A stretch of 64,000 nucleotides of DNA, taken from positions 248,001 through 312,000 of the forward strand of contig NZ_NOYD01000038.1 in NCBI RefSeq assembly GCF_002258315.1. Direction: 5' to 3'. Below, piece by piece: positions 16,593-25,514 of the stretch. Position 1 is the stretch's first letter. Each line of letters starts with the position of its first letter. The stretch comes from Rhodococcus sp. 06-462-5 (GTDB lineage Bacteria; Actinomycetota; Actinomycetes; Mycobacteriales; Mycobacteriaceae). Below the pieces are notes generated by a model. The model made no database searches. It was not told the DNA's origin and was given only the letters and a program-made list of their open reading frames with translations. Made by a program: the position numbers and the translations under genes.

Positions 16593-17321
16593 ATGACCGA
16601 TCCGGCCCCTGACCGTCCCGGGTTCCGACGCGTGATGCTCAAACTGGGTGGGGAGATGTTCGGAGGCGGCCAGGTCGGTCTCGATCCGGATGTCGTGAAC
16701 AATGTTGCCGAACAGATCGCCGAGGTGGTGGCCACCGGGGTTCAGGTCGCCGTGGTGATCGGCGGTGGCAATTTCTTCCGTGGTGCCGAACTGCAGCAGC
16801 GCGGTATGGACAGGTCTCGCTCGGACTACATGGGCATGCTCGGTACCGTCATGAATTGTCTTGCGCTGCAGGACTTCCTGGAGAAGCAAGGCGTTGCCAC
16901 CAGGGTGCAGACGGCAATCACGATGGGCCAGGTCGCCGAGCCGTACCTTCCGCTCCGCGCTCGACGGCACCTGGAGAAGGGCCGCGTGGTGATCTTCGGA
17001 GCCGGCATGGGCATGCCGTACTTCTCCACCGACACCACCGCTGCGCAGCGTGCACTGGAAATCGGTGCCGAGGTGTTGTTGATGGCCAAGGCAGTGGACG
17101 GCGTGTACTCGGCCGATCCGCGCCTCGACCCCGACGCGACGATGTTCGACACCATCACGCACCGCGAGGCCATCGAACAGGGACTCAAGGTTGCCGACGC
17201 AACGGCCTTCAGTCTGTGCATGGACAATCAGATGCCAATGCTGGTGTTCAATTTGCTGATTCAAGGAAATATTGCTCGCGCTGTGTCCGGTGAGAAGATC
17301 GGCACGCTGGTCACGTCGTGA
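16593..17321 (+). CDS. pyrH: Uridylate kinase (UMP kinase)
   Basis: The 242-residue hexameric enzyme phosphorylates UMP to UDP in pyrimidine nucleotide synthesis. Family motifs are [12 protein letters not shown] near the start, [11 protein letters not shown], the GMLGTVMN region and [13 protein letters not shown]. It starts at ATG 16593 with GAGGAGAG 4 bases upstream; the frame is open further back but has no family similarity. It is followed by frr 55 bases downstream, the conserved pyrH-frr pair of the rpsB-tsf-pyrH-frr cluster. Confidence 0.97.
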   Translation: MTDPAPDRPGFRRVMLKLGGEMFGGGQVGLDPDVVNNVAEQIAEVVATGVQVAVVIGGGNFFRGAELQQRGMDRSRSDYMGMLGTVMNCLALQDFLEKQGVATRVQTAITMGQVAEPYLPLRARRHLEKGRVVIFGAGMGMPYFSTDTTAAQRALEIGAEVLLMAKAVDGVYSADPRLDPDATMFDTITHREAIEQGLKVADATAFSLCMDNQMPMLVFNLLIQGNIARAVSGEKIGTLVTS

Positions 17322-17376
17322 TCGTTGCCGACGGTGACGTGAGCGAATCGAAGACGAAGACGATGGAGGACAGATC

Positions 17377-17934
17377 GTGATTGACGAAGCTCTCTTCGAC
17401 GCCGAAGAGAAGATGGAAAAGGCCGTATCGGTTGCACGTGACGATCTGTCCTCGATTCGCACCGGACGTGCCAACCCCGGAATGTTCTCCCGCATCGTCA
17501 TCGAGTACTACGGTGCTCCGACGCCGATCACTCAGTTGGCCAGTATCAGCGTCCCCGAAGCGCGCCTGGTGGTCATCAAGCCGTACGAGTCCAATCAGCT
17601 CGGACCCATCGAAACCGCTATTCGCAACTCCGACCTCGGTGTCAATCCCACCAACGACGGCAACCTCATTCGGATCGGAGTTCCCCAGCTCACCGAGGAA
17701 CGTCGTCGCGAATTCGTCAAGCAGGCCAAGGGCAAGGGCGAGGACGCAAAGGTGTCGATTCGCAACGTCCGCCGAAAGACCATGGAAGAGCTCAAGCGAA
17801 TCCAGAAGGACGGCGAAGCAGGCGAGGACGAGGTCGTCCGCGCCGAGAACGATCTGGACAAGACCACTGCGAAGTACACCGCCTCCGTGGACGATCTCGT
17901 CAAGCGCAAAGAGGGCGAGCTGATGGAGGTCTGA
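17377..17934 (+). CDS. frr: Ribosome recycling factor
   Basis: The 185-residue tRNA-mimicking protein splits post-termination ribosomes together with EF-G. The sequence matches the family across its length: the N-terminal helix of the three-helix bundle ([25 protein letters not shown]), the small beta domain ([26 protein letters not shown]), and the return helices ending [10 protein letters not shown]. It starts at GTG 17377 after a GGAGGA site. cdsA follows after 36 bases and is probably co-transcribed. Confidence 0.97.
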   Translation: MIDEALFDAEEKMEKAVSVARDDLSSIRTGRANPGMFSRIVIEYYGAPTPITQLASISVPEARLVVIKPYESNQLGPIETAIRNSDLGVNPTNDGNLIRIGVPQLTEERRREFVKQAKGKGEDAKVSIRNVRRKTMEELKRIQKDGEAGEDEVVRAENDLDKTTAKYTASVDDLVKRKEGELMEV

Positions 17935-17970
17935 CTCGACCTCGACAGCTGCTTTTCACGACGGACGACG

Positions 17971-18885
17971 ATGAATTTCGAGGAGATGACGACAGTGGTG
18001 GGACCGGATCGGCAGGAGGGCAGCGGTACGCCCGCTGCCTCGTCCGGGGTCGCTGCCGCGAAGTCCGCCGGGAAAGCCGGCCGCAATCTGCCTGCCGCGA
18101 TCGGCGTCGGCGGCAGTTTGGGTATCGGGTTGATTCTCGTGCTCGTGTTCGTCCCGCTGGTGTGGATCGGTGTCGTTGCGATTGCGTTGGCCGTCGCGAC
18201 GTACGAGGTGTCCAAGCGCCTGCGTGAGGGCGGTGTGCTGGTTCCGCGCATCCCCCTGATTCTCGGCGGTCAGGCCATGATCTGGCTGGGCTGGCCGTTC
18301 GGTGCCGTCGGAGTACTCAGCGCCGCTGTGGGCACCGTCGTGGTGTGCATGGTGTGGCTGCTGCTGCGGCAAGGTTTCGGTACCGCACCCAAGAACTATC
18401 TCGAAGAGCTCTCCGTGACCGTCCTGGTGGCCTGTTGGCTGCCTCTGTTGGCCTCGTTCACCGTGCTGATGGTGCTGCAGGACAACGGCGCAGGCCGCAT
18501 CCTGGTGTTCGTGATCGGCGTCGTGTGCTCGGATATCGGCGGCTACATCGCGGGTGTGTTGTTCGGAAAACACCCGATGGCACCGGCTATCAGCCCGAAG
18601 AAGTCCTGGGAGGGGCTCGTCGGGTCTCTCATCTTCTGCATCATCGGATGTCTACTGACCGTCACGCTCATTCTCGAGGCCAATTCGCTGATCGGCATCC
18701 TTCTCGGAGTGGTGCTGGTGGTGACCGGCACGTTGGGCGATCTGATCGAGTCGCAGGTCAAGCGTGATCTCCGCATCAAGGACATGGGCACGTTGTTGCC
18801 CGGCCACGGCGGCATCATGGACAGGCTCGATTCGCTGTTGCCCTCGGCTTTCGTGGCATGGCTCGTCTTCACCGTGCTCCTCTGA
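17971..18885 (+). CDS. cdsA: Phosphatidate cytidylyltransferase (CDP-diacylglycerol synthase)
   Basis: The 304-residue integral membrane enzyme makes CDP-diacylglycerol from phosphatidate and CTP, the branch point to phosphatidylinositol and cardiolipin. After a polar N-terminus (1-45) come about eight membrane segments. The family signature is clear near the C-terminus: KRDLRIKDMGTLLPGHGG followed by DRLDS. The start is ATG 17971, or GTG 17998 if the first nine residues are not translated. The stop lies inside the open frame of the downstream methyltransferase, so the two are tightly packed. Confidence 0.95.
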   Translation: MNFEEMTTVVGPDRQEGSGTPAASSGVAAAKSAGKAGRNLPAAIGVGGSLGIGLILVLVFVPLVWIGVVAIALAVATYEVSKRLREGGVLVPRIPLILGGQAMIWLGWPFGAVGVLSAAVGTVVVCMVWLLLRQGFGTAPKNYLEELSVTVLVACWLPLLASFTVLMVLQDNGAGRILVFVIGVVCSDIGGYIAGVLFGKHPMAPAISPKKSWEGLVGSLIFCIIGCLLTVTLILEANSLIGILLGVVLVVTGTLGDLIESQVKRDLRIKDMGTLLPGHGGIMDRLDSLLPSAFVAWLVFTVLL

Positions 18886-18902
18886 GCGGACTGCTCTCAG
18901 GC

Positions 18903-19622
18903 GTGCGCAGTGATCTCACCGGGGTGATTCCCAGCCCGAACATCTGGAATTGGCCGCACCTGTACGAGGCGGAGAACCGCGCTCAGGACGTCGACGGTGC
19001 TCTGTTCGACGCGATGAGGTCCGTCGCGGACTGGACAGCGAAGACGATCGTCGACGTGGGCTGCGGAAGCGGTTTCCATCTTCCGATATTCGCGGCCGAC
19101 GCCGAACGGGTACTGGGCATCGAGCCGCACGAACCACTCGCTGACGCTGCGAGAACGCGAGTTGCGGACCTGCCGAACGTCGAGGTGAGGACCGCGCGGG
19201 CGGACTCGCTCCCGATCGGCGCCGGCACCGTGGACGTCGTCCATGCCCGCACCGCGTACTTCTTCGGACCGGGCTGCGGGCCGGGAATCGTCGACGCCAT
19301 GCGAGTACTCCGGCCGGGAGGAGCGTTGGTCGTCGTGGATCTGGATGCAACCGCGTCGCCGTACGGGGACTGGATGCGGGCCGATCTACCGCACTACGAC
19401 CCGGCGACGGTCGAGGCGTTCTTCGAGGCACAGGGTTTTGCGCTCACCCGGGTCGACACGAGATGGTCGTTTCCGAATCGACGCATGCTGCGCGATGTGC
19501 TGGGAATCGAGTTCGGACCACGCGTGGCGCGCGATGCCATGAAGTCGGTGGACGGAGTCTCGTTCGACGTCCGGTATCGAGTTCACGTTCGATACAAGCC
19601 GACCGGAATCGAGCTGCGCTAG
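18903..19622 (+). CDS. Class I SAM-dependent methyltransferase
   Basis: The protein of about 239 residues has SAM-binding motif I (VDVGCGSGFHLPIF), an acidic end of strand 2 (GIEPHEPL), and motif II/III regions typical of the Methyltransf_11 group (VVHARTAYFFGPGCG, RVLRPGGALVVVDLD). The substrate cannot be read from the sequence. GTG 18903 is chosen because it lies after the cdsA stop; the frame is open to ATG 18858, which would overlap cdsA by 28 bases and is also possible. The gene is the last of the cdsA run and is convergent with the CitE-like gene. Confidence 0.82.
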   Translation: MRSDLTGVIPSPNIWNWPHLYEAENRAQDVDGALFDAMRSVADWTAKTIVDVGCGSGFHLPIFAADAERVLGIEPHEPLADAARTRVADLPNVEVRTARADSLPIGAGTVDVVHARTAYFFGPGCGPGIVDAMRVLRPGGALVVVDLDATASPYGDWMRADLPHYDPATVEAFFEAQGFALTRVDTRWSFPNRRMLRDVLGIEFGPRVARDAMKSVDGVSFDVRYRVHVRYKPTGIELR

Positions 19623-19666
19623 CGAGCCCGTGGGACTGGGGGCGACGCAGCTCGACTGCGGCGATG

Positions 19667-20521
19667 TCAGGAGGCGGCGGAAATCCCGAAGATCTCGGCA
19701 AGTTCGTTGATCTTGAGTGCTTTCGCCAGACGAGGCAGGTCGCTTCCGTCCTTGACGTGCGCTCCGTCGGCGCCGAGGGCATCGATGACGTCACGGGCCC
19801 ACGAGACGTCCGTGGGTGACGGGGCGAGCTCGCGGTTGACGATGGCAGCCTGCTCCGAATGCATGCACAACTTGCCCGTCATGCCCATCGACAGGGTCAG
19901 GGCGGCATCGCGTCCGAGGATGCTGTCGTTGGCCGTCAGCGTCGGTCCGTCGATCGGTCCCGGAATGCGCGCTGCGCGCGAGGAGACGACGAGGCGCGAA
20001 CGGGGGTACGCCATTGCCAGGGGGTCGTCACTCATGCCGGTGTCGCGGCGGAAGTCCCCGCTGCCGAAGGCGAGACGGAACGTCGAATCTGCGCGAGCGA
20101 TCTCGGTTGCGGCTTCGAGGCCCATCGCCGACTCCACCAGCGCCAGGATCGGGGTGCCGGGTGCCAGGCGAGCAGCTGTGGCCTCGACCTGGCCGCCGCT
20201 CTCGGTCTTGGCGAGCATGACACCGACCAGTCCGGGCAGGCCGGACAACGCGGCCAGATCATCGGCCCAGTACGGGGTCGTTGCGTCGTTGATGCGGACC
20301 CATGCAGAGTTGCCTTCGCCGAGCCACCGCACGACGGCCTCGCGCGCGGCCGGCTTCTTGGCCGGAGCGACTGCGTCTTCGATGTCGAGGATGACGGCAT
20401 CGACTCCCGACGCGACGGCGTCGCCGAAGGTTTCGGGCTTGGTGGCCGGTACGAGCAGCCAGGACCGTGCGCGGTCGGGGGCAACGCCGGATGCCACGGG
20501 TGTCTCCATGAAAGTTGTCAC
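19667..20521 (-). CDS. HpcH/HpaI aldolase family CoA ester lyase (CitE-like)
   Basis: The 284-residue TIM-barrel enzyme is related to citrate lyase beta subunit and malyl/citramalyl-CoA lyases, which cleave or form beta-hydroxyacyl-CoA thioesters with Mg2+. Visible motifs are RSWLLVPATKPE at the N-terminus, the metal-binding LDIEDAVAP, the catalytic-region ALVESAMGLE, and FGSGDFRRDTG. No CitD or CitF partner is nearby, so it is a stand-alone lyase as in mycobacteria, not part of citrate lyase. It starts at ATG 20521. Its substrate is not known. Confidence 0.88.
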   Translation of the reverse strand: MTTFMETPVASGVAPDRARSWLLVPATKPETFGDAVASGVDAVILDIEDAVAPAKKPAAREAVVRWLGEGNSAWVRINDATTPYWADDLAALSGLPGLVGVMLAKTESGGQVEATAARLAPGTPILALVESAMGLEAATEIARADSTFRLAFGSGDFRRDTGMSDDPLAMAYPRSRLVVSSRAARIPGPIDGPTLTANDSILGRDAALTLSMGMTGKLCMHSEQAAIVNRELAPSPTDVSWARDVIDALGADGAHVKDGSDLPRLAKALKINELAEIFGISAAS

Positions 20522-20615
20522 GTCATGCTCCTCGAGTGAAGTGGGGCACCACCGAGCCTGATCGATTCAGTCGATCAGCGCCACCTTCTGTGCATAGTGT
20601 TCACGATCCGTGCCG

Positions 20616-21035
20616 CTACTTCTTCTTCGCTGCGCGTCGGACCTGAAGGATTCGAGCTCCGCCGACCATCGCCATCACCAGTGCGCCTGCGATCGCGGCC
20701 AGCAGCATGCTGATGCCCAGTGGCAGATCGAGCTGCCAGACGAAGATCTGCACGGTGACGGAGTCGAGATTCTGCACGATGAACACGAGCAGAACGACCA
20801 GGACCACCGCTCCGACCACCAGGCCGGTCCACAGCGCAGCGGTGCGTGTGTGGGCGATGTCGGTCGCGCTGCTTGCCTGAGGCTCCGGGGCGAACTCCGG
20901 ATCCGGCGCGGAACGACCGTCCGTATCCGGGGTCGTGATGGGAGCGAGGTCACCCGAGGCACTGTGGTCGCCGGGGTGAACCGCGCCTGATGTGTCCAGC
21001 GATGTCTCGTGACTGTCGTCAGCTCTGGTGGCCAT
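20616..21035 (-). CDS. LapA/DUF1049-like small membrane protein
   Basis: The 139-residue protein has an acidic, Ser/Asp/Pro-rich N-terminus (about 1-62) without a signal peptide, then two membrane helices (about 65-88 and 104-124) and a short basic tail ending AAKKK. The first helix runs into an [18 protein letters not shown] stretch, the hallmark of the LapA (DUF1049) family, whose E. coli member works in envelope lipopolysaccharide assembly; the role in an actinobacterium is unknown. ATG 21035 is the likely start because the longer frame to 21233 runs through the rlmN promoter region. It is divergent from rlmN. Confidence 0.8.
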   Translation of the reverse strand: MATRADDSHETSLDTSGAVHPGDHSASGDLAPITTPDTDGRSAPDPEFAPEPQASSATDIAHTRTAALWTGLVVGAVVLVVLLVFIVQNLDSVTVQIFVWQLDLPLGISMLLAAIAGALVMAMVGGARILQVRRAAKKK

Positions 21036-21162
21036 GTCGATGATCCTTCCGCACGTGAAGGCCGAATGCACGCGCATCCGGCCACGACCTCGATACCCAT
21101 CGGGTAACGGACGGAAACCGGCGCGAATAGGACTGCGAGGCAAACAGGTGGACAATGGAGGT

Positions 21163-22314
21163 ATGAGTGAGGCCGCCGACGCAACGAACACTTCGACCGA
21201 GCAGAAGAGGCCGAATCTCCCCCTGGTTTTCACCGCCCCACGTCGCGGTATGCCGTCACGCCACCTGGCCGATCTGGACAGAGAGGGATTGCGCGAGGCC
21301 GTGAAGGCACTCGGTCTTCCCGCGTTCCGTGCCGATCAACTGGCTCGGCACTACTACGGCCGCCTCGAAGCCGACACCACGAAGATGACGGATCTTCCCG
21401 CCGAGGCGCGCGAGAAGGTCGGTGCCGACCTCTTTCCGACCCTGCTCACCCCCATCAAGCATCTGGCGTGTGATGACGGTGACACCCGCAAGACCCTGTG
21501 GAAAGCCAACGACGGAACTCTGCTCGAGAGCGTCCTGATGCGCTACCCGGACCGCGCGACGCTGTGCATCTCGAGCCAGGCCGGCTGCGGAATGGCCTGC
21601 CCGTTCTGTGCCACCGGCCAGGCCGGCCTGACCCGGAACCTGTCGACGGCCGAGATCGTGGACCAGGTGCGTTCGGCGGCAGCGGACATGCGCGACGGGG
21701 TGGTTCCCGGCGGTGAGGGTCGTCTGTCGAACGTGGTGTTCATGGGGATGGGCGAGCCCCTGGCCAATTACAAACGCGTCGTCGCGGCAGTGCGCAAGAT
21801 CGTCTCGCCTGCACCCGACGGACTCGGCCTCTCGCAGCGCTCGGTGACGGTGTCGACGGTCGGTCTGGCACCGGCCATTCGGAAGCTGGCCGACGAAGGA
21901 CTGTCGGTGACCTTGGCGGTATCGCTGCACACACCCGACGACGAACTCCGCGACACGTTGGTTCCGGTGAACAATCGCTGGTCGGTTGCCGAGGTGCTGT
22001 CCGCAGCGCGGTATTACGCCGACCAGACGGGACGACGGGTGTCCATCGAATACGCGATGATCCGAGACGTCAACGATCAGCCGTGGCGGGCCGACATGCT
22101 GGGAAAGAAGCTGCACAAGGCACTCGGATCCCGAGTCCACGTGAACCTGATTCCACTCAATCCGACTCCGGGCAGCGAGTGGGACGCCAGCCCGAAGCCG
22201 GTGGAGCGAGAATTCGTTCGACGGGTGATTGCCCAGGGTGTTTCGTGCACCGTCCGCGACACCCGCGGTCAGGAAATCGCCGCGGCGTGCGGTCAGCTGG
22301 CAGCCGAGAACTGA
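21163..22314 (+). CDS. rlmN: Dual-specificity 23S rRNA/tRNA adenine-C2 methyltransferase
   Basis: The 383-residue radical-SAM enzyme methylates A2503 of 23S rRNA and A37 of some tRNAs. The radical-SAM cluster ligands are Cys142, Cys146 and Cys149 (CGMACPFC). The family motifs [20 protein letters not shown] and [10 protein letters not shown] are present, and the second methylation-related Cys lies near the C-terminus in [10 protein letters not shown]. It starts at ATG 21163, with GGAGG immediately upstream. It is convergent with the DUF2631 gene, with only 8 bases between stops. Confidence 0.96.
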   Translation: MSEAADATNTSTEQKRPNLPLVFTAPRRGMPSRHLADLDREGLREAVKALGLPAFRADQLARHYYGRLEADTTKMTDLPAEAREKVGADLFPTLLTPIKHLACDDGDTRKTLWKANDGTLLESVLMRYPDRATLCISSQAGCGMACPFCATGQAGLTRNLSTAEIVDQVRSAAADMRDGVVPGGEGRLSNVVFMGMGEPLANYKRVVAAVRKIVSPAPDGLGLSQRSVTVSTVGLAPAIRKLADEGLSVTLAVSLHTPDDELRDTLVPVNNRWSVAEVLSAARYYADQTGRRVSIEYAMIRDVNDQPWRADMLGKKLHKALGSRVHVNLIPLNPTPGSEWDASPKPVEREFVRRVIAQGVSCTVRDTRGQEIAAACGQLAAEN

Positions 22315-22322
22315 ATCGGTTG

Positions 22323-22592
22323 CTAGCGGGGCTTGCGGCGGACGATCACGTCTCGTACGACGAGCCCGACCAGCGTGGCAGCGAATCCGATCAACCACAG
22401 ATCCTCGACCTTGCCGGTGTGGTTGCCGATCATCATGAACAGCAGGAACGCGGCGACGACAAGGGCGGCCACGCGCATCGCACGGTTCGATTCACCACTC
22501 CAACCCCACTCGGCGGACGGCACGTCCGGCACCTCGTTGCGGGTGTCGACGACCCGGTCGTACGAAGCGGATTCCAGTTCGGTATTTGCCAC
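22323..22592 (-). CDS. DUF2631 small membrane protein
   Basis: The 89-residue protein has a polar N-terminus with the family motif EWGWSGE followed by two hydrophobic segments (about 39-56 and 66-82) and a short basic end (VRRKPR). DUF2631 proteins are restricted to mycolic-acid-type actinobacteria and have no known function; the M. tuberculosis counterpart (Rv2876) also lies near rlmN. It starts at ATG 22592, with GAGAGGAC upstream. It has no signal peptide cleavage site and is probably an inner-membrane hairpin protein. Confidence 0.85.
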   Translation of the reverse strand: MANTELESASYDRVVDTRNEVPDVPSAEWGWSGESNRAMRVAALVVAAFLLFMMIGNHTGKVEDLWLIGFAATLVGLVVRDVIVRRKPR

Positions 22593-22749
22593 CGGTCGGT
22601 CCTCTCGGGTGATGAATTCTCGAAGTCGTCCTTCACGAGGCGTCGAGCCTGCCGCGTTCGGACAATATTGGCATACGACCGCCCGTCGTAGCCATCAGGG
22701 TTGGGTGCTCACCCGGCGCGACTGCCGACTTCGGTGAGAGACTGCGGCG

Positions 22750-23709
22750 GTGACGTCCGAGCGCCTTCCGCATCCGCTGACCCAGTTTCCGCTGAGCTAC
22801 CCCCGAGACATGGTGGGGTACGGCCGCACGCCGCCGCACGCGCAGTGGCCGGGTGAGGCCAACATCGCGGTCCAGTTCGTCCTCAACTACGAGGAGGGTG
22901 CGGAGAACAACGTCCTCGACGGTGACACCAAATCCGAGACGTTCCTGTCGGAAATGATCGGGGCACAAGCTTTTCCGAATCGTCACATGAGCATGGAGTC
23001 GCTGTACGAGTACGGCTCGAGAGCCGGCGTGTGGCGGGTGCTGAGGGCCTTCGAGAAGCGAGACCTGCCCCTGACGGTGTTCGCCGTGGCGAAGGCCATG
23101 GAACGAAACCCGGAAGTGGTTGCCGCACTGGCCGAATTGGGTCACGAGATCGCCTGTCACGGACTGCGGTGGCTGTCCTATCAACAGATCGACGAGAACG
23201 TCGAGCGCGAGCACATGGCCGAGGCCGTGGCCATCCTCGAGGGCCTCACCGGCTCGGCCCCGCTCGGGTGGTACACCGGACGTGACTCTCCGAACACCCG
23301 GTCGCTCGTCGTCGAGCACGGCGGATTCGTGTACGACTCGGACTCCTACGCCGACGATCTGCCGTACTGGGAGAAGGTCACTCGTGGCTCCGAAGTGGTC
23401 GATCATCTGGTGGTGCCGTACACCCTCGACACCAACGACATGAGATTCGCTTCGCCGGGCGGCTTCTCGACCGGGGACGAGTTCTACGCGCATCTGCGGG
23501 ACGCGTTCGACGTGCTCTACGCCGAGGGGGAGAACGGCAGCCCCAAGATGCTCTCGGTCGGACTGCATTGCAGGCTGGTCGGCAGGCCGGCGCGCATCGC
23601 CGCCCTCGAGCGTTTCCTCGATCACGTGCAGTCTCACGACAAGGTGTGGGTCGCAAAACGAATCGACATCGCCGAGCACTGGCGCGCGGTGCACCCACCC
23701 GTCTCCTGA
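22750..23709 (+). CDS. Polysaccharide-deacetylase-fold allantoinase (PuuE-like)
   Basis: The 319-residue protein belongs to the carbohydrate esterase 4 fold, in the PuuE branch that hydrolyses allantoin in purine breakdown without the usual urease-fold metal site. PuuE-specific segments are PRDMVGYGRTPPHAQWPG near the start, NYEEGAENNVLDGD, EIACHGLRW and GWYTGRDSPNTR. No other purine-degradation gene is nearby, so a role on another cyclic amide cannot be excluded. It starts at GTG 22750. It is convergent with the DUF1990 gene across a compact hairpin. Confidence 0.82.
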   Translation: MTSERLPHPLTQFPLSYPRDMVGYGRTPPHAQWPGEANIAVQFVLNYEEGAENNVLDGDTKSETFLSEMIGAQAFPNRHMSMESLYEYGSRAGVWRVLRAFEKRDLPLTVFAVAKAMERNPEVVAALAELGHEIACHGLRWLSYQQIDENVEREHMAEAVAILEGLTGSAPLGWYTGRDSPNTRSLVVEHGGFVYDSDSYADDLPYWEKVTRGSEVVDHLVVPYTLDTNDMRFASPGGFSTGDEFYAHLRDAFDVLYAEGENGSPKMLSVGLHCRLVGRPARIAALERFLDHVQSHDKVWVAKRIDIAEHWRAVHPPVS

Positions 23710-23710
23710 T

Positions 23711-23725
23711 CGGGGGAGTCCCCCG
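23711..23725. terminator. Compact hairpin between convergent genes
   Basis: CGGGGG (23711-23716) pairs with CCCCCG (23720-23725) around a 3-base loop. It fills the 16-base space between two convergent stop codons and could act on both strands; there is no T run on the plus strand. Confidence 0.4.
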
Positions 23726-24247
23726 TCAGTGCGGCGACCGGCACTCCGTTTGCAACGCAGTCAGGTAGCGGTCGGTGAACACGGCCTGGACCCGCCTGCC
23801 CACCGGACCGCCGAGCCTGGTGTACCAGCGGCCCGGGTTCGAGAACGCGGTGATGTGCGCGGAGACGGTCCCGTCCTCGGGGGAGTAGTCGACGTGGAAC
23901 AACTCCTCGCCGGATTCGGGATGGCCGTCGAGTGTGCCGTAGGCGAAGCCCTGACGGTTGGCCTCGTCGATGACGTAGACGACCCGGCACGGGATGCGGA
24001 CGGGCCCGAGCGCGAGAACCACCACGGCGTCGGGGACGGCGTGGTCGTCACTGGAGTGGACCTTCAGTCCGGTGCCGCGATGCATGTCCCAGCGCATCAG
24101 CGCGTCGGCTGCGGCCACGAAGTCCTCGACTCCGGATCCGATGACCCGCGACTTCTCGACGTGGTGGTAGCCGGCCGGGAGCCTGCCGCTCGTTGCCCCT
24201 ACATCGGCGTAGTTGAACGATGCCGCGCGATACTTCGAGACGTCCAT
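23726..24247 (-). CDS. DUF1990 family protein
   Basis: The 173-residue soluble protein matches the DUF1990 pattern: [29 protein letters not shown] near the N-terminus and [37 protein letters not shown] toward the end. It has no signal peptide or membrane segment. DUF1990 belongs to the SRPBCC-like lipid/hydrophobic ligand-binding superfamily in some classifications; no reaction is known. ATG 24247 is chosen over the frame extending to 24478 because the extension crosses the dxr start and lacks similarity. It is divergent from dxr, with only 67 bases between starts. Confidence 0.8.
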   Translation of the reverse strand: MDVSKYRAASFNYADVGATSGRLPAGYHHVEKSRVIGSGVEDFVAAADALMRWDMHRGTGLKVHSSDDHAVPDAVVVLALGPVRIPCRVVYVIDEANRQGFAYGTLDGHPESGEELFHVDYSPEDGTVSAHITAFSNPGRWYTRLGGPVGRRVQAVFTDRYLTALQTECRSPH

Positions 24248-24314
24248 GGCCTCCAGCGTGCCAGCTACGGCGACGCATAGGGGTTTCTCAGCCTCGGTAG
24301 GCAACAATGGACCG

Positions 24315-25508
24315 GTGCCAGACCATCGTGAGCGAACGACCTCCTCGGATCGTCCCGAGCCGATTCGCGTGTTGCTGTTGGGGAGCACCGGCTCGATCGG
24401 AACCCAAGCGCTCGACGTCATCGCCGCCGACCCCGACCGTTTCGTCGTCGTCGGCCTTGCAGCGGGCGGCGGAAACATCGACCTTCTTCGCCGTCAGATC
24501 GCCGAGACCGGTGTTCGGCGGGTTGCCGTGGCCGACCCCGCCGCTGCCGCCGAACTCGACTTCCCCGGGGTGCTGAGCGGGCCACGTGCGGTGACCGAAC
24601 TCGTCGAGTCGACGCAGGCCGACGTGGTGCTCAACGCGCTGGTGGGCTCGCTCGGTCTCGAACCGACGTTGGCGGCGCTGAAGACCGGAGCTCGGCTGGC
24701 GTTGGCCAACAAGGAATCACTGGTGGCAGGCGGCGAACTCGTGCTCGCTGCCGCCGCGCCAGGTCAGATCGTTCCGGTGGACTCGGAGCACTCGGCGTTG
24801 GCGCAGTGCCTGCGCAGTGGCCACCGAAGCGAGGTGGATCGACTGATCCTCACCGCATCGGGTGGACCGTTCCGGGGCTGGAGCGAAGCCGAACTGAAGT
24901 CGGTGACCCCTGCCCAGGCAGCAGCTCATCCCACCTGGTCGATGGGCCCGATGAACACGTTGAACTCGGCAACCCTGGTCAACAAGGGCCTCGAGCTGAT
25001 CGAGGCGCACCTGCTGTTCGGGGTGCCCTACGAGAAGATCGACGTCACGGTGCACCGGCAATCCATCGTCCATTCGATGGTCACGTTCGTGGACGGCTCC
25101 ACCATTGCCCAGGCCAGCCCGCCGGACATGAAGCTGCCCATCGGGCTCGCGCTCGGGTGGCCGGATCGAGTGCCCGACGTTGCGCGTGCTCTCGACTTCA
25201 CTGCAGCGTTCTCCTGGGACTTCGAACCACTCGACGATCGAGTGTTCCCTGCCGTGCAGCTGGCCCGCGAGGCCGGAATCATGGGCGGGTGCATGACAGC
25301 GGTGTACAACGCGTCCAACGAGATCGCCGCCGACGCGTTCCTGGCCGGCCGCATCGAATTTCCCGAGATCGTGCACACGGTCCGGGCGGTTCTGAGCGAC
25401 GGCGGCGGGGACTGGTCGGCGGTGCCGACTACCGTGGACGACGTCCTCGCGGCGGATTCCTGGGCTCGCGCACATGCGCGTGAGCTCCTGAAACAGAAGG
25501 GCCTTTAG
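24315..25508 (+). CDS. dxr: 1-deoxy-D-xylulose 5-phosphate reductoisomerase
   Basis: The enzyme of about 397 residues performs the second step of the MEP isoprenoid pathway (DXP to MEP, NADPH-dependent). It shows the N-terminal Rossmann motif [18 protein letters not shown], the catalytic metal/substrate region ([30 protein letters not shown]) and the C-terminal segment [20 protein letters not shown] 24315 is the likely start ([10 protein letters not shown]); the frame open to 24213 overlaps the divergent DUF1990 gene. It is followed 6 bases later by the site-2 protease gene and then ispG, the conserved dxr-rip-ispG order, so two MEP steps are co-transcribed. Confidence 0.96.
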   Translation: MPDHRERTTSSDRPEPIRVLLLGSTGSIGTQALDVIAADPDRFVVVGLAAGGGNIDLLRRQIAETGVRRVAVADPAAAAELDFPGVLSGPRAVTELVESTQADVVLNALVGSLGLEPTLAALKTGARLALANKESLVAGGELVLAAAAPGQIVPVDSEHSALAQCLRSGHRSEVDRLILTASGGPFRGWSEAELKSVTPAQAAAHPTWSMGPMNTLNSATLVNKGLELIEAHLLFGVPYEKIDVTVHRQSIVHSMVTFVDGSTIAQASPPDMKLPIGLALGWPDRVPDVARALDFTAAFSWDFEPLDDRVFPAVQLAREAGIMGGCMTAVYNASNEIAADAFLAGRIEFPEIVHTVRAVLSDGGGDWSAVPTTVDDVLAADSWARAHARELLKQKGL

Positions 25509-25514
25509 ACTCAC

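Noticed and set aside
15525..17501. 658-residue minus-strand open frame
   Set aside because: It is antisense to tsf, pyrH and the frr start; those three are certain genes.
23711..23725. Compact GC hairpin as a regulatory operator
   Set aside because: It sits between two convergent stop codons, where a terminator role is simpler.
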